Below are positions 42,591-53,922 of a DNA stretch of 64,000 nucleotides, one piece after another. Both the position numbers and the translations under genes were made by a program. The number at the start of each line of letters is the position of its first letter. The first letter of the stretch is position 1. Location of the stretch: positions 248,001 to 312,000 of the forward strand of contig NC_088117.1 in assembly GCF_036370855.1 (NCBI RefSeq). Reading direction: 5' to 3'. Below the pieces are notes generated by a model, which was not told the DNA's origin, did not search any database, and worked only from the letters and a program-made list of their open reading frames with translations. The stretch comes from Dromaius novaehollandiae (lineage: Eukaryota; Chordata; Aves; Casuariiformes; Dromaiidae).

Positions 42591-43910
42591 TCTGAGCAAC
42601 AACCAGAAAAGTTGGAAGGTAATCTGGCAGAGCGATGGCCGCCCCAGGGGGCCTTCGGTTACCAGGAGCTAACTTTCCTGCGTCATCATTTGGAGGATAG
42701 GTTCCCCAGACAAATGCATTACTGGTATGTATGGGACGACTGGGCATTTGCTAGATGAAAAGAGGCGCCTAGGAAAGAGAGAATCTTTCCTCAGAATGCT
42801 GTAAGTACCGCAGCTGCTGAAACGCCTGTGGCAGTTATTCCACCCCATGCGCCACCCCCTGCTTCAGCTTCCCTATACGCCCCCTTGCCTTCCGCCCCCG
42901 CCCTTCAAGCTCCTCTGGAAGTCGTTCCTGTGCCAGGAGCGGCCCCACCCGATCCGGAAGGGGTACCTCGGGTCGCCACTACACGAGTCTACCGTCCCTG
43001 GAGACCCCAAGATTGAATTATATGGAGTCAAGGGCTCCCCAGACTTAGGGATGATCCAGGGAGAGTGTTACAAATCCTAAGGGGAATTGTGCGGGCGTAT
43101 GACCCTACCTGGGGAGATGTACAAACGCTCCTTGAATCTGCGTTCACTCCAGATGAAAGGTGCTCAATTTTGGATGCAAACCGCCGTTGGGCAGCAGAGA
43201 GGGGTGTCGGGGCTGCTCGAACAGCCTGGCCAGCTGTGGACCCCGGGTGGAATCATAATGTAGATGCAGATTACAGGCAGTTGCAATTAGCCAGAGAGGG
43301 CTTAGAAGAAGCTATACATTTGGCAGGACAAAAGACTGCAAACTGGTCTAAAGTAAGGGAGTGTCAGCAACAGGCAGAGGAACACCCCTCGGCTTTCTTT
43401 GCTAGGCTAATTAAGCAAGTCAGAGTGTATGGGGGAGGACTAGACCCAGAAGCCGAGGCTAACAGGCCGCTAATGATTTCTACATTTGTAGACCAGGCAG
43501 CCCCGAACATTAAAAAGTATTTTTCCAAACATGTTCCTGACTGGCCAGGAAAGCGGATGGACGAAATACTACGTTTAGCCACATTTGTGTATAATAGTCG
43601 AGAGGAGGAGAGGGCAAAAGAAAAGAGACAGCAAAAAAGAGAGGAAGTTAGTGTGTTAGCAGCTGTGTTAAGAGACGGATTTAAAGGACCCAGGGGGAGG
43701 GGACGTGGAAGAGCCCGGAGAGATAGATGGAGTCAAGGTGAACGTGCTGTACAATCAGGAGTTAATGATGTTTGTTATTATTGCGGGGAACAAGGACACT
43801 GGCAGCGGGAATGCCCAGTGAGGCCCTGTGTAGTTAGGAACAGAGGAACCAGCTTGAGACTATCAAACACTAAGGAGGAGACCAGGCGATTCCCAGTCAA
43901 TCCACAATGA
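42591..43910 (+). pseudogene. gag: ERV-4 gag
   Basis: One frame with two stops (TGA near 42754 and TGA near 43014). The order is: matrix C-terminal half (WPPQGAFGYQ, YWYVWDDWAF), Pro/Ala-rich linker, capsid (RAYDPTWGDVQTLLES, VDPGWNHNVDADYR, QQAEEHPSAFFARLIKQ), basic Arg/Gly stretch, and nucleocapsid with an intact CCHC knuckle (CYYCGEQGHWQREC). The frame from 43065 to the TGA at 43908-43910 is open. Protease follows in the same frame after that TGA. Confidence 0.83.
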
Positions 43911-43937
43911 CAGGAAACAGGAGACTCAGAAAATACT

Positions 43938-45113
43938 GTGGAAATTGGAGTAAATGTATGGGATGTAGATTTGGATTTTGAGGGCCACGTAATGGCAAAT
44001 ATAGACGGTTTAGAAGTTCCCTTTCTAGTGGATACTGGAGCCACCCTTTCCCTTTTAAATTTTGAGCCTAAAGGATGCAAGTCATCAGATAAAATAGTGA
44101 TGCAAGGAGTGACAGGAAAGGGCGAAGGAATGTTATCTAAGCCCTTATTGCTCACTATTGGGGGTAAAACAGTGTGGGGACGTTTTATAATTTCCACAGA
44201 CACACCTATATGCCTTTTGGGGAGAGATCTTCTGCAAGCCTTGGATACTCAGATCTGCTTACAGCCGGAAGGGATAAAGCTAATAATTATGGGTTCATGT
44301 GTTCTGGCTAAGACACCAGAACCAGAGTCAACTAATCTGCAAATTCCAACAGGTTTAGAATCAGTTTCTAAAAAATTATGGAGCTCTTCAGGGATGGATG
44401 TGGGACTACTGAAATCAGCTAGTCCAGTCTCGATAAAAACAAAGGGGGGATTGCCTCCTGCAGTTAAACAATACCCTATCCCAAAGGAAGCAGAGAAGAG
44501 TATCCAAAAACAAATTGATCATTATCTGAAACTGGGTATCCTTAGAGTCTGTGAATCCCCGTATAACACCCCAATTCTGCCAGTTAAAAAGAACAGGCAA
44601 GATGCTGATGGTGATCCAGAGTATCGCTTTGTACAAGACTTAAGGGCTATAAACCAACATGTAGTTGCTCCACATCCAGTAGTCCCCGACCCATCAACCA
44701 TTTTACTACAGATACCCCACTGGGCAACTTGTTTTACTGTGATTGACCTAACAGCAGCCTTTTTTAGTATACCGATAGCTGAAGATAGCCAAGATCTCTT
44801 TGCTTTCACTTGGAAGGGACAACAATTAACTTGGACGAGGCTGCCACAGGGATTTACTGGGTCTCCGACTATTTTTTCGCGTATACTTAAAAATGATCTC
44901 TCAGATATCGAACTTCCAGGACATTCTGTATTAATACAATATGCAGATGATTTGTTATTAGCAAGTAAAGATTATGAGACATGTTTAAAAGATACTGTTT
45001 TTCTATGTAACGCTCTTGCAGAAAAAGGGCATCGAGCATCTCTGTCTAAACTCCAGCTGTGTCAAAGAGAGGTAAAATATTTGGGTTTTATCTTAAAAGA
45101 AGGACACAGGTGA
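43938..45113 (+). pseudogene. pol: ERV-4 protease and reverse transcriptase
   Basis: 391 codons open. The retropepsin has VPFLVDTGATLSLLNFE and CLLGRDLLQALD. RT has FVQDLRAINQHV, VIDLTAAFFSIPI, LPQGFTGSPTIFS and catalytic LIQYADDLLLAS (YADD). A TGA at 45111-45113 interrupts pol after GFILKEGHR, and the frame continues unchanged beyond it. It lies in frame with gag across one TGA, as in ERV-1. Confidence 0.87.
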
Positions 45114-46427
45114 GTTGATGCAGAACGAGTAAAGACAATTCTTGATATGCCTCGTCCTGTAACAAAAAAACAGCTTAGGGGATTTTTAGGAGCTGTAGGA
45201 TTCTGCCGACCGTGGATTCCTGGGTTAGCAGAATTTACTAAACCTCTGGTACAGGCAACAAAAAAGGAGGAGATAGAGCCTTTGGCCTGGGGCCCAGAGA
45301 GGGAGAAAGCTTTTACATCTGTGAAAAAAGCGTTGGTTTCAGCCCCTGCTCTAGGGTTACCAGATTACAGCAAACTATTTGCATTATTTGTCCATGAGCG
45401 ACAGGGAGTAGCAAGTGGGGTACTCACCCAAAAACTAGGCCCTCACCGTAGACCAGTGGCCTATTACTCCACGCAGCTAGATGAGGTAGCTAAAGGCACT
45501 CCAGGATGCATCAGAGCAATAGCAGCTACTGCAGCTCTTATTGAAAAAACACCACCTGTAGTTTTGGGTCACTCATTAACTGTGTATGTGCCACATGAAG
45601 TAGAACTGTTAATGAAACAATAGGCAACTCAAGCACTATCCCCACAGAGAGCTCACCGCTATGAACTGATAATACTGCATGCAGATAATGTGACTTTAAA
45701 AAGATGCAATATTTTGAATCCAGCAACGCTATTGCCTCTACCGGAGGACGGAGAGCCACATCGTTCCTGTGAGCAGGTGGTCGTCAGCTCGAGCAAGCCC
45801 CAGGAGGACCTTAAAGATGAACCTTTGGAGAACCCGGACTTAGTTCTGTTTACAGATGGATCATCCTATTATTTGGACGGAAGACGTCACTCCGGCTATG
45901 CTGTCACTAACGTCTTTGAGGTACTCGAGGCCAATCCTTTGTCTCCATCAGTAAGTGCTCAAGGAGCAGAATTAATAGCATTGACCCAAGCAGCAAAAAT
46001 AGGTAAGAGCTTGTGGGTAAATATCTATACCGACTCTAAATATGCATTTGGAGTATGTCATGCAACAGGGGTGTTATGGAAAGAACGAGGATTCTTTTTG
46101 TCATCAGGAAAGAAATTAGCTAATGGAGAAGAAATACGTAATTTGCTGGAAGCAGTTCAACTGCCCAAAGAAATTGCTGTAGTACACTGCCCAGCCCATA
46201 CTAAAGACACTACAGACATTAGCAGAGGAAATGCTTTAGCCGACGCTGCTGCGAGGGCTGCAGCTCGACAACCTCTGAGAGAATGTATGGGGGCAGTTCC
46301 AAGGATGGACCAAAGTGAGTGGCCAAACTTAATAGACCCCAAAACTATGTATGAAAAAGACTGCTCAGTGGAAGAGAAAAAACAATGGGAGCAGTGGGAA
46401 GCAAAACAAAATGATGATGGAATATAG
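45114..46427 (+). pseudogene. pol: ERV-4 RT thumb/connection and RNase H
   Basis: Same frame: thumb (QLRGFLGAVGFCRPWIPG), connection (LFALFVHERQGVASGVL, RPVAYYSTQLDEVAKG), a TAG at 45621-45623, then RNase H with LVLFTDGSSYY, GAELIALTQA, IYTDSKYAFG and ALADAAARAA. Asp-Glu-Asp-Asp positions appear retained. A TAG at 46425-46427 precedes integrase. Confidence 0.83.
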
Positions 46428-47487
46428 ACAATTGGGGAAAAACCAATTCTACCAAAAAAATATTTAATTACTATAGCTAGGTGGTTTCATGATACAGCTC
46501 ACGGGGGAGCCGAGGCAATAGCTAAGCAGGTACAGAAAGTATGGGCTGCTCCAGGAATTTATGCAGCTGCTAAAAGAATAACGAATAGCTGCCCGACCTG
46601 CCAGAAGTTTTCAAATAACAAGCCAAGCTCAGATTTAGGGGGGGGGCGACCATGGGCTTACTTCCCTTTCCAGAAGCTGCAAATAGATTATGCGGATATG
46701 CCATCTGTCTATGGGTACAAACACTTGTTAGTGACAGTAGATCAGTTATCAGGCTGGGTAGAGGCTTTCCCAACAAGAAAGGCCGACACAGGGGGAGTGG
46801 TAAAAGCCTTACTGAAAGAAATCATACCCAGATATGGGGTCCCAGAAACCACTGATTCAGATAGGGGTGCCCATTTTACAGCAAGCATAATCAATCAGTT
46901 ATATAAATCATTAGGAATAAAAAGAAACCTACATACTCCTTATCACCCACAATCTTCAGGACAAGTAGAAAGAATGAATAGAACATTAAAAGAGAAAATA
47001 GCAAGAATATGCACACATGCTAGCCTGAAATGGCCAGAGGCATTAAACTTAGCTCTATGGGATGTTCGAAATTCTCCACGGCAACCCATAGGACTAACAC
47101 CAGCAGAAATTCTTTTTGGGAGACATTTAGCGATACCAGGACTTATATCCCTGCTAAGACCAGCCTATTAGATGGAGATGAACGAGTAACACAATATGTA
47201 CTAGCCTTACAAAACGGTTTCAGACTTTGCAAAATCAGGCTCAGTGGTTTCAGCCGGTGCCGTCAGACATTCAGGCACATGATATACAGCCTGCAGATAA
47301 AGTGTTGATAAAGGTATTCTCGCGAAAAACAAAATTAGAACCAAAATGGGAAGGACCCTATACTGTATTGTTAAGTTCTTACTACGCTGTTAACATTCTA
47401 GGCAAAGAGAATTGGATTCACCACTCTCACGTGAAACGAGTGGCAGTCCAAGAAGCAAGCACAGCAGAGATTGCAGCAGAACAATGA
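46428..47487 (+). pseudogene. pol: ERV-4 integrase
   Basis: In the pol frame to 47171: zinc region (RWFHDTAHGGAEA, SCPTCQKF), catalytic Asp in LQIDYADM, Asp in DSDRGAHF and Glu in SGQVERMNRTL. Two frameshifts follow, near 47145 and near 47215. The C-terminal SH3-like part (DKVLIKVFSRKTKLEPKWEG) ends at 47487. The catalytic core is complete, so the element lost function through stops and shifts, not through active-site loss. Confidence 0.82.
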
Positions 47488-47590
47488 AGACAACCACGTA
47501 AAGCTCGATGGGATACACCACTTCCCCAGGGTAATCTGTTCAGACTCTCTCACTAACACAAATCTCTTTTCCTTTACTGCGCCCTGCAGG

Positions 47591-48348
47591 ATGGCAGGCA
47601 GAAGTGCCGTGCTCATGTTGCTGTTTCAAACCCTGGCAATACTACTTTCCCTAACCTGTGGTCAAAGAACCTCAGAGTGGCCGTGGTCCCAGGCCTGTGT
47701 TAAGTATACTGGAAGTATGGGATTAAATTCTGCTAAAAACTTAAACCTCTTAACCCTGGTCATGCATGGAACTGAAGTATACTCAGAAAATGAATGGAGC
47801 TGGGATAATACTAACCAACTTCCCCAACTCCTGGGAAGGACAGGAAAGGAAATAAAGATAGGGTGTCGAGTGATCAACGGTCCACCCATGAGAAGGTGAC
47901 TCAAATCTCTCTCACTAAAATCAAATCAAACGAAAAAGAAAGGAAAATTTGTGCCACTGAAAAACTGGATTGTTGGTACAATTTTACCTTAGAACAGCCT
48001 GTTCTTATAGTTTGCCTGTGGGCTCACCACAATGTGGGACTATCATTTAAATTTAAAATAGACATTATTGAGTCCAGTACAGCAATACCTACCCTGACTA
48101 CAATTATTTTCACCAATATAAATAACTCTGTTACCATGAAGAGCAAGAAAACCTTATCCCCACAAATCTTTGAAATTGGACCGTATGTGATTAGAAATAC
48201 AGGCCAACAACAAGTATTATTTAATCCATCACGGTCTCTCAAACGAGTAGAGCTATTAATGCAAATTAATATCTCTACAATCAAACCGACCTGTTCACCA
48301 TTCTTCGGTACGTCCTATGTGGGATGGACGGCGTGGTTATATAGGTGA
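47591..48348 (+). pseudogene. env: ERV-4 env surface subunit
   Basis: ATG at 47591 with a hydrophobic leader (VLMLLFQTLAILLSLTCG). The first frame stops at 47899 and the rest continues in another frame (47900-48348) to a TGA just before the cleavage site. There are several N-x-S/T sites and few cysteines. The start is chosen for the signal peptide. It lies about 100 bp after the pol end, so env would need a spliced subgenomic message. Confidence 0.68.
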
Positions 48349-49410
48349 ACCCTCACCTCTCCAAAACGAACAAAGAGAGATGTGACTGGTATCATAGGAA
48401 CAGGATTAGGAGTCCTAAACAGTATAGATGCTGAAGTACTCGTAAATAAACTGAGCACAACAACAAGTGACTTATACAGATTAAAACATCCATTGAGGTC
48501 TTCTCTATTAGCACTAGGAACTAACCAGTGGCTTTCATCCGAGATATTACCTCAGTGGGAAAAAATGAATGAAAAAGATCACCACTTGATAGTGGATGCA
48601 CTTGGGGAAGCCCAAATTAATATTTCCCTGGCCCTCAGTTGCATCCAAGCTCAACTGTGGATGCAATCTATGGTAGCAGCGATTATAAGGGAAGGGGAAG
48701 AGGGCACTTTACCCACTGAAATTCGAAAGGTAATTTGGGATAATGCGACTGAATTTGAAAAGGAATTCCAATCCTGGTGGTATCTGGTCAATTTTACTTA
48801 TGATCCTATCAACACTAAGGCCACAGCCTTTGTTTTAACAATACGTAATGCTTCAACATACACAATATATCCAATCATTGCGTTAGGATTAAATCACAAT
48901 GGAGCTATACTCTATCCATTGGAACATAGAGTATGGGCCCAACGAAATAGAAATAAATGGCAAACTGTGGACGTTAGCGCATGTATTGTACAGGAACAGC
49001 AAGGGTTTATTTGTGAAAGTAATACTATCAAAGCCCAAGACATTTGCCTTGACACTGAGCAAAATGTTTATCATTTTGAAATACACCATGATGAAACAGC
49101 TGAAACTATACTTGTATATATTGGGAGAGGATGTGTATGTATGAGAACCTTTTGCAGTCTTGTAGTTATAGATGGCATTGTAGTAGATATAAGTAATCAT
49201 TCAAATATCTGTAATTTTAACTTTACCAAAATCATGGGATGTGATTTTAATTATTCAGCTCCTATCACGTCTTATCAATTGTTACAATCTAATTATACAT
49301 TAATTCAAAATTTACTACCTACCCCCATTGGGATGAATCTCACCCTGGTAAGGAAACTACTACAACAGGATGGTTTGCATCGACTGCTAGAGCGCATCCG
49401 GAACAGTGGA
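48349..49410 (+). pseudogene. env: ERV-4 env TM subunit, long ectodomain
   Basis: A furin-type site KRTKR (about 48364) is followed by GIIGTGLGVLN, a Gly-rich fusion-peptide-like segment, then over 330 open codons with heptad-like stretches, many N-x-S/T sites and scattered Cys. I find no CX6CC motif, unlike the ERV-1 TM. The anchor is missing because TM is interrupted at 49410 by pol sequence. I recall similar long partial proteins being common in bird genomes but cannot name the family. Confidence 0.65.
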
Positions 49411-50395
49411 CAGATGATGATGGAATATGGACAATTAGGGGAAAACCAATTCTGCCTCTCCCCAAAATGCAGTTCCTACAGCTAGGTGGTTTCACGAGAA
49501 AACTCATGGGGGAGCAGAGGCGGTAGCTAGGCAAGTACAGAAAGTCTGGGCCAGTGCAGGAATATACGTGGCTGCAAAAAGAAGAACAGGACATTAGACG
49601 AAAGAATCACAAAGATATGCACACACAGTGGCCTAAAATGGCCAGAAGCCCTAAACTTTGCTCTGTGGGACGTACGAAATGCTCCACAACAACCCGCAGG
49701 ACTATCACCAGCAGAAATTCTCTGTGGTAGACCTTTAGGGACTTCTATTCCAGCTAAGAGCAGCCTGTTAGGCGGAAATGAACGACTAAGCCAGTGTGAT
49801 CTAAGTATGCAAAAAAGGTTTGAAAATCTTAAAAAATATGCTCAGTGGTATCAGTCCCCACCACCTGAAATACAAGTGCCTGATACACAGCCTGGGGATG
49901 AAGTTTTAGTTAAAGTATTTTTATGAAAATCCAAGTTAAAACCCAAATGGGACAGGCCATATACTGTCATACTATGTTCCAAGTTTGCTGTTAAAGTTAG
50001 ACTGTACTTGTACTTGTATATATTGGGAAAGGCTGTGTATGTATGAGAACCCTTTGTAGTCTTATATTCATAGTGGACATTGCTGTAAAGACAAGTAATC
50101 ACTCAAATAGTTGTGTTGGTAACTTAGTTCTTCAGCTCCTGGTACGTCTTATCCATTGTTACAATCTAATTACACACTGAGTCAAGCTTGACTGCTTACC
50201 CCCATCGGAATGGATCTTACATTGGTGAAGAAACTACGGCAACGTGATGAGCTGCATCAGCTGCTAGAGCGCATCCAAAACAATGGACAAAAAGCTCTAA
50301 TCACCACTCATCATGATACAGAGGAGATACAGGACGTCTTGGAAAGGGTGAAGCAGGACGGAGCACATCATGGTTGGGAAACTCCTCTGGGATGA
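49411..50395 (+). pseudogene. fused integrase-to-TM remnant (second element)
   Basis: The sequence restarts at the RNase H/integrase boundary (EYGQLGENQFC), covers the zinc region, skips the integrase core at GAACAGGACATTAGACG and resumes at LKWPEALNFALWDVRNAP. It then passes into the TM C-terminus (50210-50395, VLERVKQDGAHHGWE) with the same TGA as ERV-2 and ERV-3. It is a copy of the deleted ERV-2-type 3' half. Confidence 0.72.
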
Positions 50396-50585
50396 TCACC
50401 AACTGCAACAGGGATTCATACTCACGTGTTGTACCCAGGAGTAGTTGTGTTAAGTTTAACCATGTTATGCCTATTATGATCATATTATACATAAGATTAT
50501 GGAAAGTGATGGTATGCCTTGACAGCCTTTGAGAACTCTTGTCTAAAGGATTAGCAGGGATGCTTACCAGAAACAAAGGGAGGAC

Positions 50586-51123
50586 TGTTAAAGAATATTG
50601 AGCTGGAACTGTCTAGAGGTAACAGCTTAGCACAACTTATATAAACCTTGCTTAGCATGAGTAGCTAAATTTGCTGAAGCCTTAGGCTGCATTCAGATAA
50701 CATGAGGAACTGTCAGCTAGTCCAGTAAGGAAGGGCCCTAAGGCCGGTACAAGGTGGAAAGATAAGGAAGCTTACGAGGAAGCTAAGTCCATCAGCAGAA
50801 GCCGCCACAATAAAGATAAGGCAAATCAGGCTGCCTAGAGACAGCAGTGGGAGCCACCGAAGAACACGAAGCCCCCAGAGCCAGATATGGTGATTGGTCT
50901 GAAGCTTTGCATGGGGTGTGGGGAGATTAGCTTGTGAGGGTATAATTGCCCAGGGATTTCTTTGTTTGGGGTGCCTCTTGGGAGGCAGCCAGCTCGAGCT
51001 GCAATTGCTGCACATGCATCATTAAATTGTATTGAATTTGCTCTGATTTGGCTCTGAACTTCTCAGCGGGAACCTAGGGTCAGACCCTGTTATGGTGGCT
51101 GGCGAGCATAATTTTCCATAGCA
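50586..51123 (+). repeat. ERV-4 3' LTR
   Basis: 538 bp, TGTTAAAGAATATTGAGC...CCATAGCA. It is preceded by GAAACAAAGGGAGGAC (polypurine tract) and followed by flank B''. It is nearly identical to the ERV-3 LTR at a constant offset of 20077. Confidence 0.88.
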
Positions 51124-51465
51124 CTGTGTCCTTTGAAGAGCTGGGACACCTGTGGTTTAGTTAAGTAATGGCTTGTAGTCTTGGCAAGAAGGTATTGGCC
51201 TGGACGTGTCTCTCTGAGAGAGGGGTGAGTGTTGGTGGCCCTGGTGATGAGGGCAACATCACCTTTGGGAAGGGCAGGAAAGAGAAAGGAAGGGCAGGGA
51301 GCTTCCTCCATTTTTCCTGTCCTCTGGTAGGTTTGGGATTTGTGGGCTGTGGTGGAGCAGCAGAGCTAAGTCTGCCCAGCCGCCCCCCGAGTTTTCTAGC
51401 AGAAGCACTGACCCTGTCAAGGTGATGTTGAGTGATTCCCGAGTTGCAAAAGCTTGGGTGCAGGG
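51124..51465 (-). repeat. segment B'' (inverted copy of 21620-21962)
   Basis: Same host flank and same orientation as 31047-31388, again ending at GGGTGCAGGG against an ERV-5-type LTR. Confidence 0.85.
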
Positions 51466-51848
51466 TGTTGGGGACCAAGATTGAATGATGCTGTGTAAGA
51501 CAGCGGAGAATCTTTAAGGCAGAAAGTAATGAAGTGGTAACTATGATTTGTGCCCCGAATGTGTGCACGTGAGTTGCCACTGATCATGTGTCTTCCTGCC
51601 TATGTGTCAGCAGTCACGGTGTGCCTTCCTGCCTACGTGTCAGCAGCTGCGGTGGGCCTGTCCTGCTGGCCTGTCCTGCCCGCCTGCTAGGCATCAGAAG
51701 ACACCTTACCCACCTATCACAAGACGCCACAATGCCAAGCAGATACTTGGAGGAGTGGCTGAGTTGATGGCTATATAACCAGCCACTGTGTTTTCCAGAA
51801 AGGCATTTTGCACTACACTTCTTGAGGTCCGTGTCGTCGTATGCCACA
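51466..51848 (+). repeat. ERV-5 5' LTR
   Basis: 383 bp, TGTTGGGGACCAAGATTG...GTATGCCACA, with a TATATAA box (about 51773). It differs from the 3' LTR at many sites, including a stretch of about 25 bp with GTGCCCCGAATGTGTG that is missing from the 3' LTR. Confidence 0.88.
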
Positions 51849-51850
51849 AA

Positions 51851-51868
51851 TGGCGCCTGAATCAGGAT
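51851..51868 (+). promoter_or_regulatory. ERV-5 primer-binding site (tRNA-Lys type)
   Basis: TGGCGCCTGAATCAGG lies two bases inside the 5' LTR. The TGGCGCC start and GAA/CAGG spacing match lysine-tRNA primer sites, as expected for a betaretrovirus-like element. Confidence 0.72.
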
Positions 51869-52046
51869 TCCAAAAACAGAAGCCTGAAAAATAGAGTCAA
51901 GGAACTTCCGAATGGAAGTACTGAAGAATGAAGCAGGAAAGACAGAACCAATAAATCCGGTGGCATAGCCCAGCTGAACGTCAGGACGGTTGATAGTTGA
52001 GCGCTCCCATCACCACCACGGAACGGCAGGTGAGCAGCTGGGAACT

Positions 52047-52775
52047 ATGGGGCAATCTCTTACAAGGGATCACAGAAGTTATATGGAAGTATTACAGAAA
52101 GTCTTAAAGACTCATGGGTTTCAGAATGTTGCCCAGCATTCGCTAATGACTCTGTTAGTGTGGACTCGGGATAATTGTCCCTGGTTCCCGCAGGAGGGAA
52201 CGCTAAGCGTTGCGGTGTGGGAACAAATTGGGGACGAGTTGCGGCGGCAGAGGGATGATAAGGCGAAGAAACTTTTAGTGACTTGGCAACAGGTCTTTTC
52301 CGCCCTCCTCCGCTTGCAAGCAGTAAACGCGGCTGAACTTTTGCCCTACGCAGCAACGGCCGGTGAGAGCACCATAAGGTCCTCGATAATACCCGGACCG
52401 GACTCCGAGTGTGACGACTCATTTAATTCAGGGTCGAATGATCTGGACCAGGAGGCGGACTTTCATCCACCCCCTACTACGCACTGCGGTGTCCAGCCCA
52501 CGGCCCCTCCGGAACCACCCCCCGCCTGGCACCGCCCCCCTCCGGAACCACCCCCCGCCTGGCACCGCCCCCCGGGACCGCCCTCCCCTCAAGAGGCGGG
52601 GCTGCCCACGAACGCGGACCGCCCGCAGCCCCCCTCCGCCGTCCCGGCTTCCTGGGGAAGAGCTGTTGGCCCGACGCCAGCGCTAGCGCAGTGCTGTGGT
52701 GCGCTAGAGCTTTGCCGCCAGGAGGCGCTGCGAAGCGGAGACTCGGACATTCTCCACGCCCTCCCGGGGCGATAG
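52047..52775 (+). pseudogene. gag: ERV-5 gag: matrix and proline-rich region
   Basis: ATG at 52047 gives MGQSL, a myristoylation-type start. The matrix carries CPWFPQEGTLSVAVWEQIGD, very like betaretroviral matrix, and a Pro-rich region follows with a tandem PPEPPPAWHRP repeat (about 52510-52570). The frame stops at 52773-52775. In another frame, the capsid start (EQLPYEAVKGVRNSVEDYG) continues to about 52900, where it is cut. The upstream part from 51990 is open but lacks a family match, so the MGQ start is preferred. Confidence 0.75.
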
Positions 52776-52910
52776 CAGGCAGGGCAACCCACTGCATGGG
52801 AGCAGCTGCCTTATGAGGCGGTGAAAGGAGTCAGGAACTCGGTTGAGGATTACGGCCTCCAGTCAGCTTACACCATGAACTGATTTCAAGCTATCGCCGA
52901 GGGTTAACCT

Positions 52911-53894
52911 ATGGGGACACTCCAACCTGGGATCCCGCCACCAGCAATGTTACCTGAATCATGGCCTCTTGTTGTTTTTGATCGTAAGGGTTGTTTTTTC
53001 ACTATACCGTTACATCCAGCAGATGCACCACGATTTGCATTTACGGTTCCAGCGATCAACAATCAGGAGTCTACACTTTGCTTTCACTGGACGGTATTGC
53101 CTCAGGGGATGCTAAGTAGTCCGACAATATGCCAAATGTTTGTGGCTCGAGCTATCCTCCCTATTCGCAGACCATATCCCAATGCTTTAATTTATCACTA
53201 TGTGGATGATATTTTGATCTCCGCATCCTCGAGGGATGCTGTTCAAACGGTAGTCAAAGAGTTGCGGAAATCTTTGAGTGCTAATGGTCTGTGTATAGCC
53301 GAGGAAAAGGTCCAAGTGCAAGCGCCTTGGAAGTATTTAGGGTGGAAAATTACAGACACTGCTATTCTGCCGCAGCCTTTGCGGCTAGCATCTGATATTA
53401 AAACCCTAAATGACTTGCAGAAACTACTTGGCACCATTAACTGGGTGCGACCTTATCTTGGCATTACCACACAGGATCTAGCCCCTCTCTTTGCTCTGCT
53501 AAAGGGAGAGTCAGACTTAGCATCATCCCGAACATTAACTCCTGAAGCACTGCACGCCCTACAACGGGTGTCCGCAGCTATTCAAAATCGACAGATTCAT
53601 CGCATCTCTCCAATGTTTCCAGTTCGCCTGATTCTGATTTATAGTGTCTTTCAACCTTACGCTCTCTTATGCCAATGGGTTTCAGGTGACATTGATCCCT
53701 TAAGAATTCTGGAGTGGGTGTTTCTAGCACATGCTTTCTCGAGGACCGTGACCACTGGGATAGAGATGATGGTGCTGCTTATTCAGAAAGGGCGCCATCG
53801 TTTGCAAAGCCTTTTGGCGCAAGATCCGGCTAGTATCTCTATCGCACTGGCCAAGCAGGACTTCAACTGCATGTCAAGGGTTCTACACAGATAG
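52911..53894 (+). pseudogene. pol: ERV-5 reverse transcriptase
   Basis: 327 codons open: LVVFDRKGCFFTIPL, WTVLPQGMLSSPTICQ, catalytic IYHYVDDILIS and the thumb TINWVRPYLGITTQDLAPLF. This is alpha/beta-type RT, different from the gamma-type RTs in the window. Both catalytic Asp of YVDD are present. The sequence jumps into it from capsid, so protease and the RT N-terminus are lost. RNase H is missing after SIALAKQ. Confidence 0.8.
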
Positions 53895-53922
53895 TGTTAC
53901 CCATTATCCCTCGTTTGGAAGA

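Larger units (their letters stand above)
42591..51123 (+). mobile_element. ERV-4: composite gammaretrovirus-like ERV
   Basis: Gag (from the middle of matrix), protease, RT, RNase H, integrase, env SU and TM run in order to 49410. TM is then cut and joined to a second, internally deleted element (integrase zinc region - deletion - integrase C-terminus - TM C-terminus, 49411-50585) and one LTR (50586-51123). No 5' LTR is present. Pol has three in-frame stops up to the integrase core and two frameshifts near its end, so this is the least decayed gamma-like element here. Confidence 0.85.
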
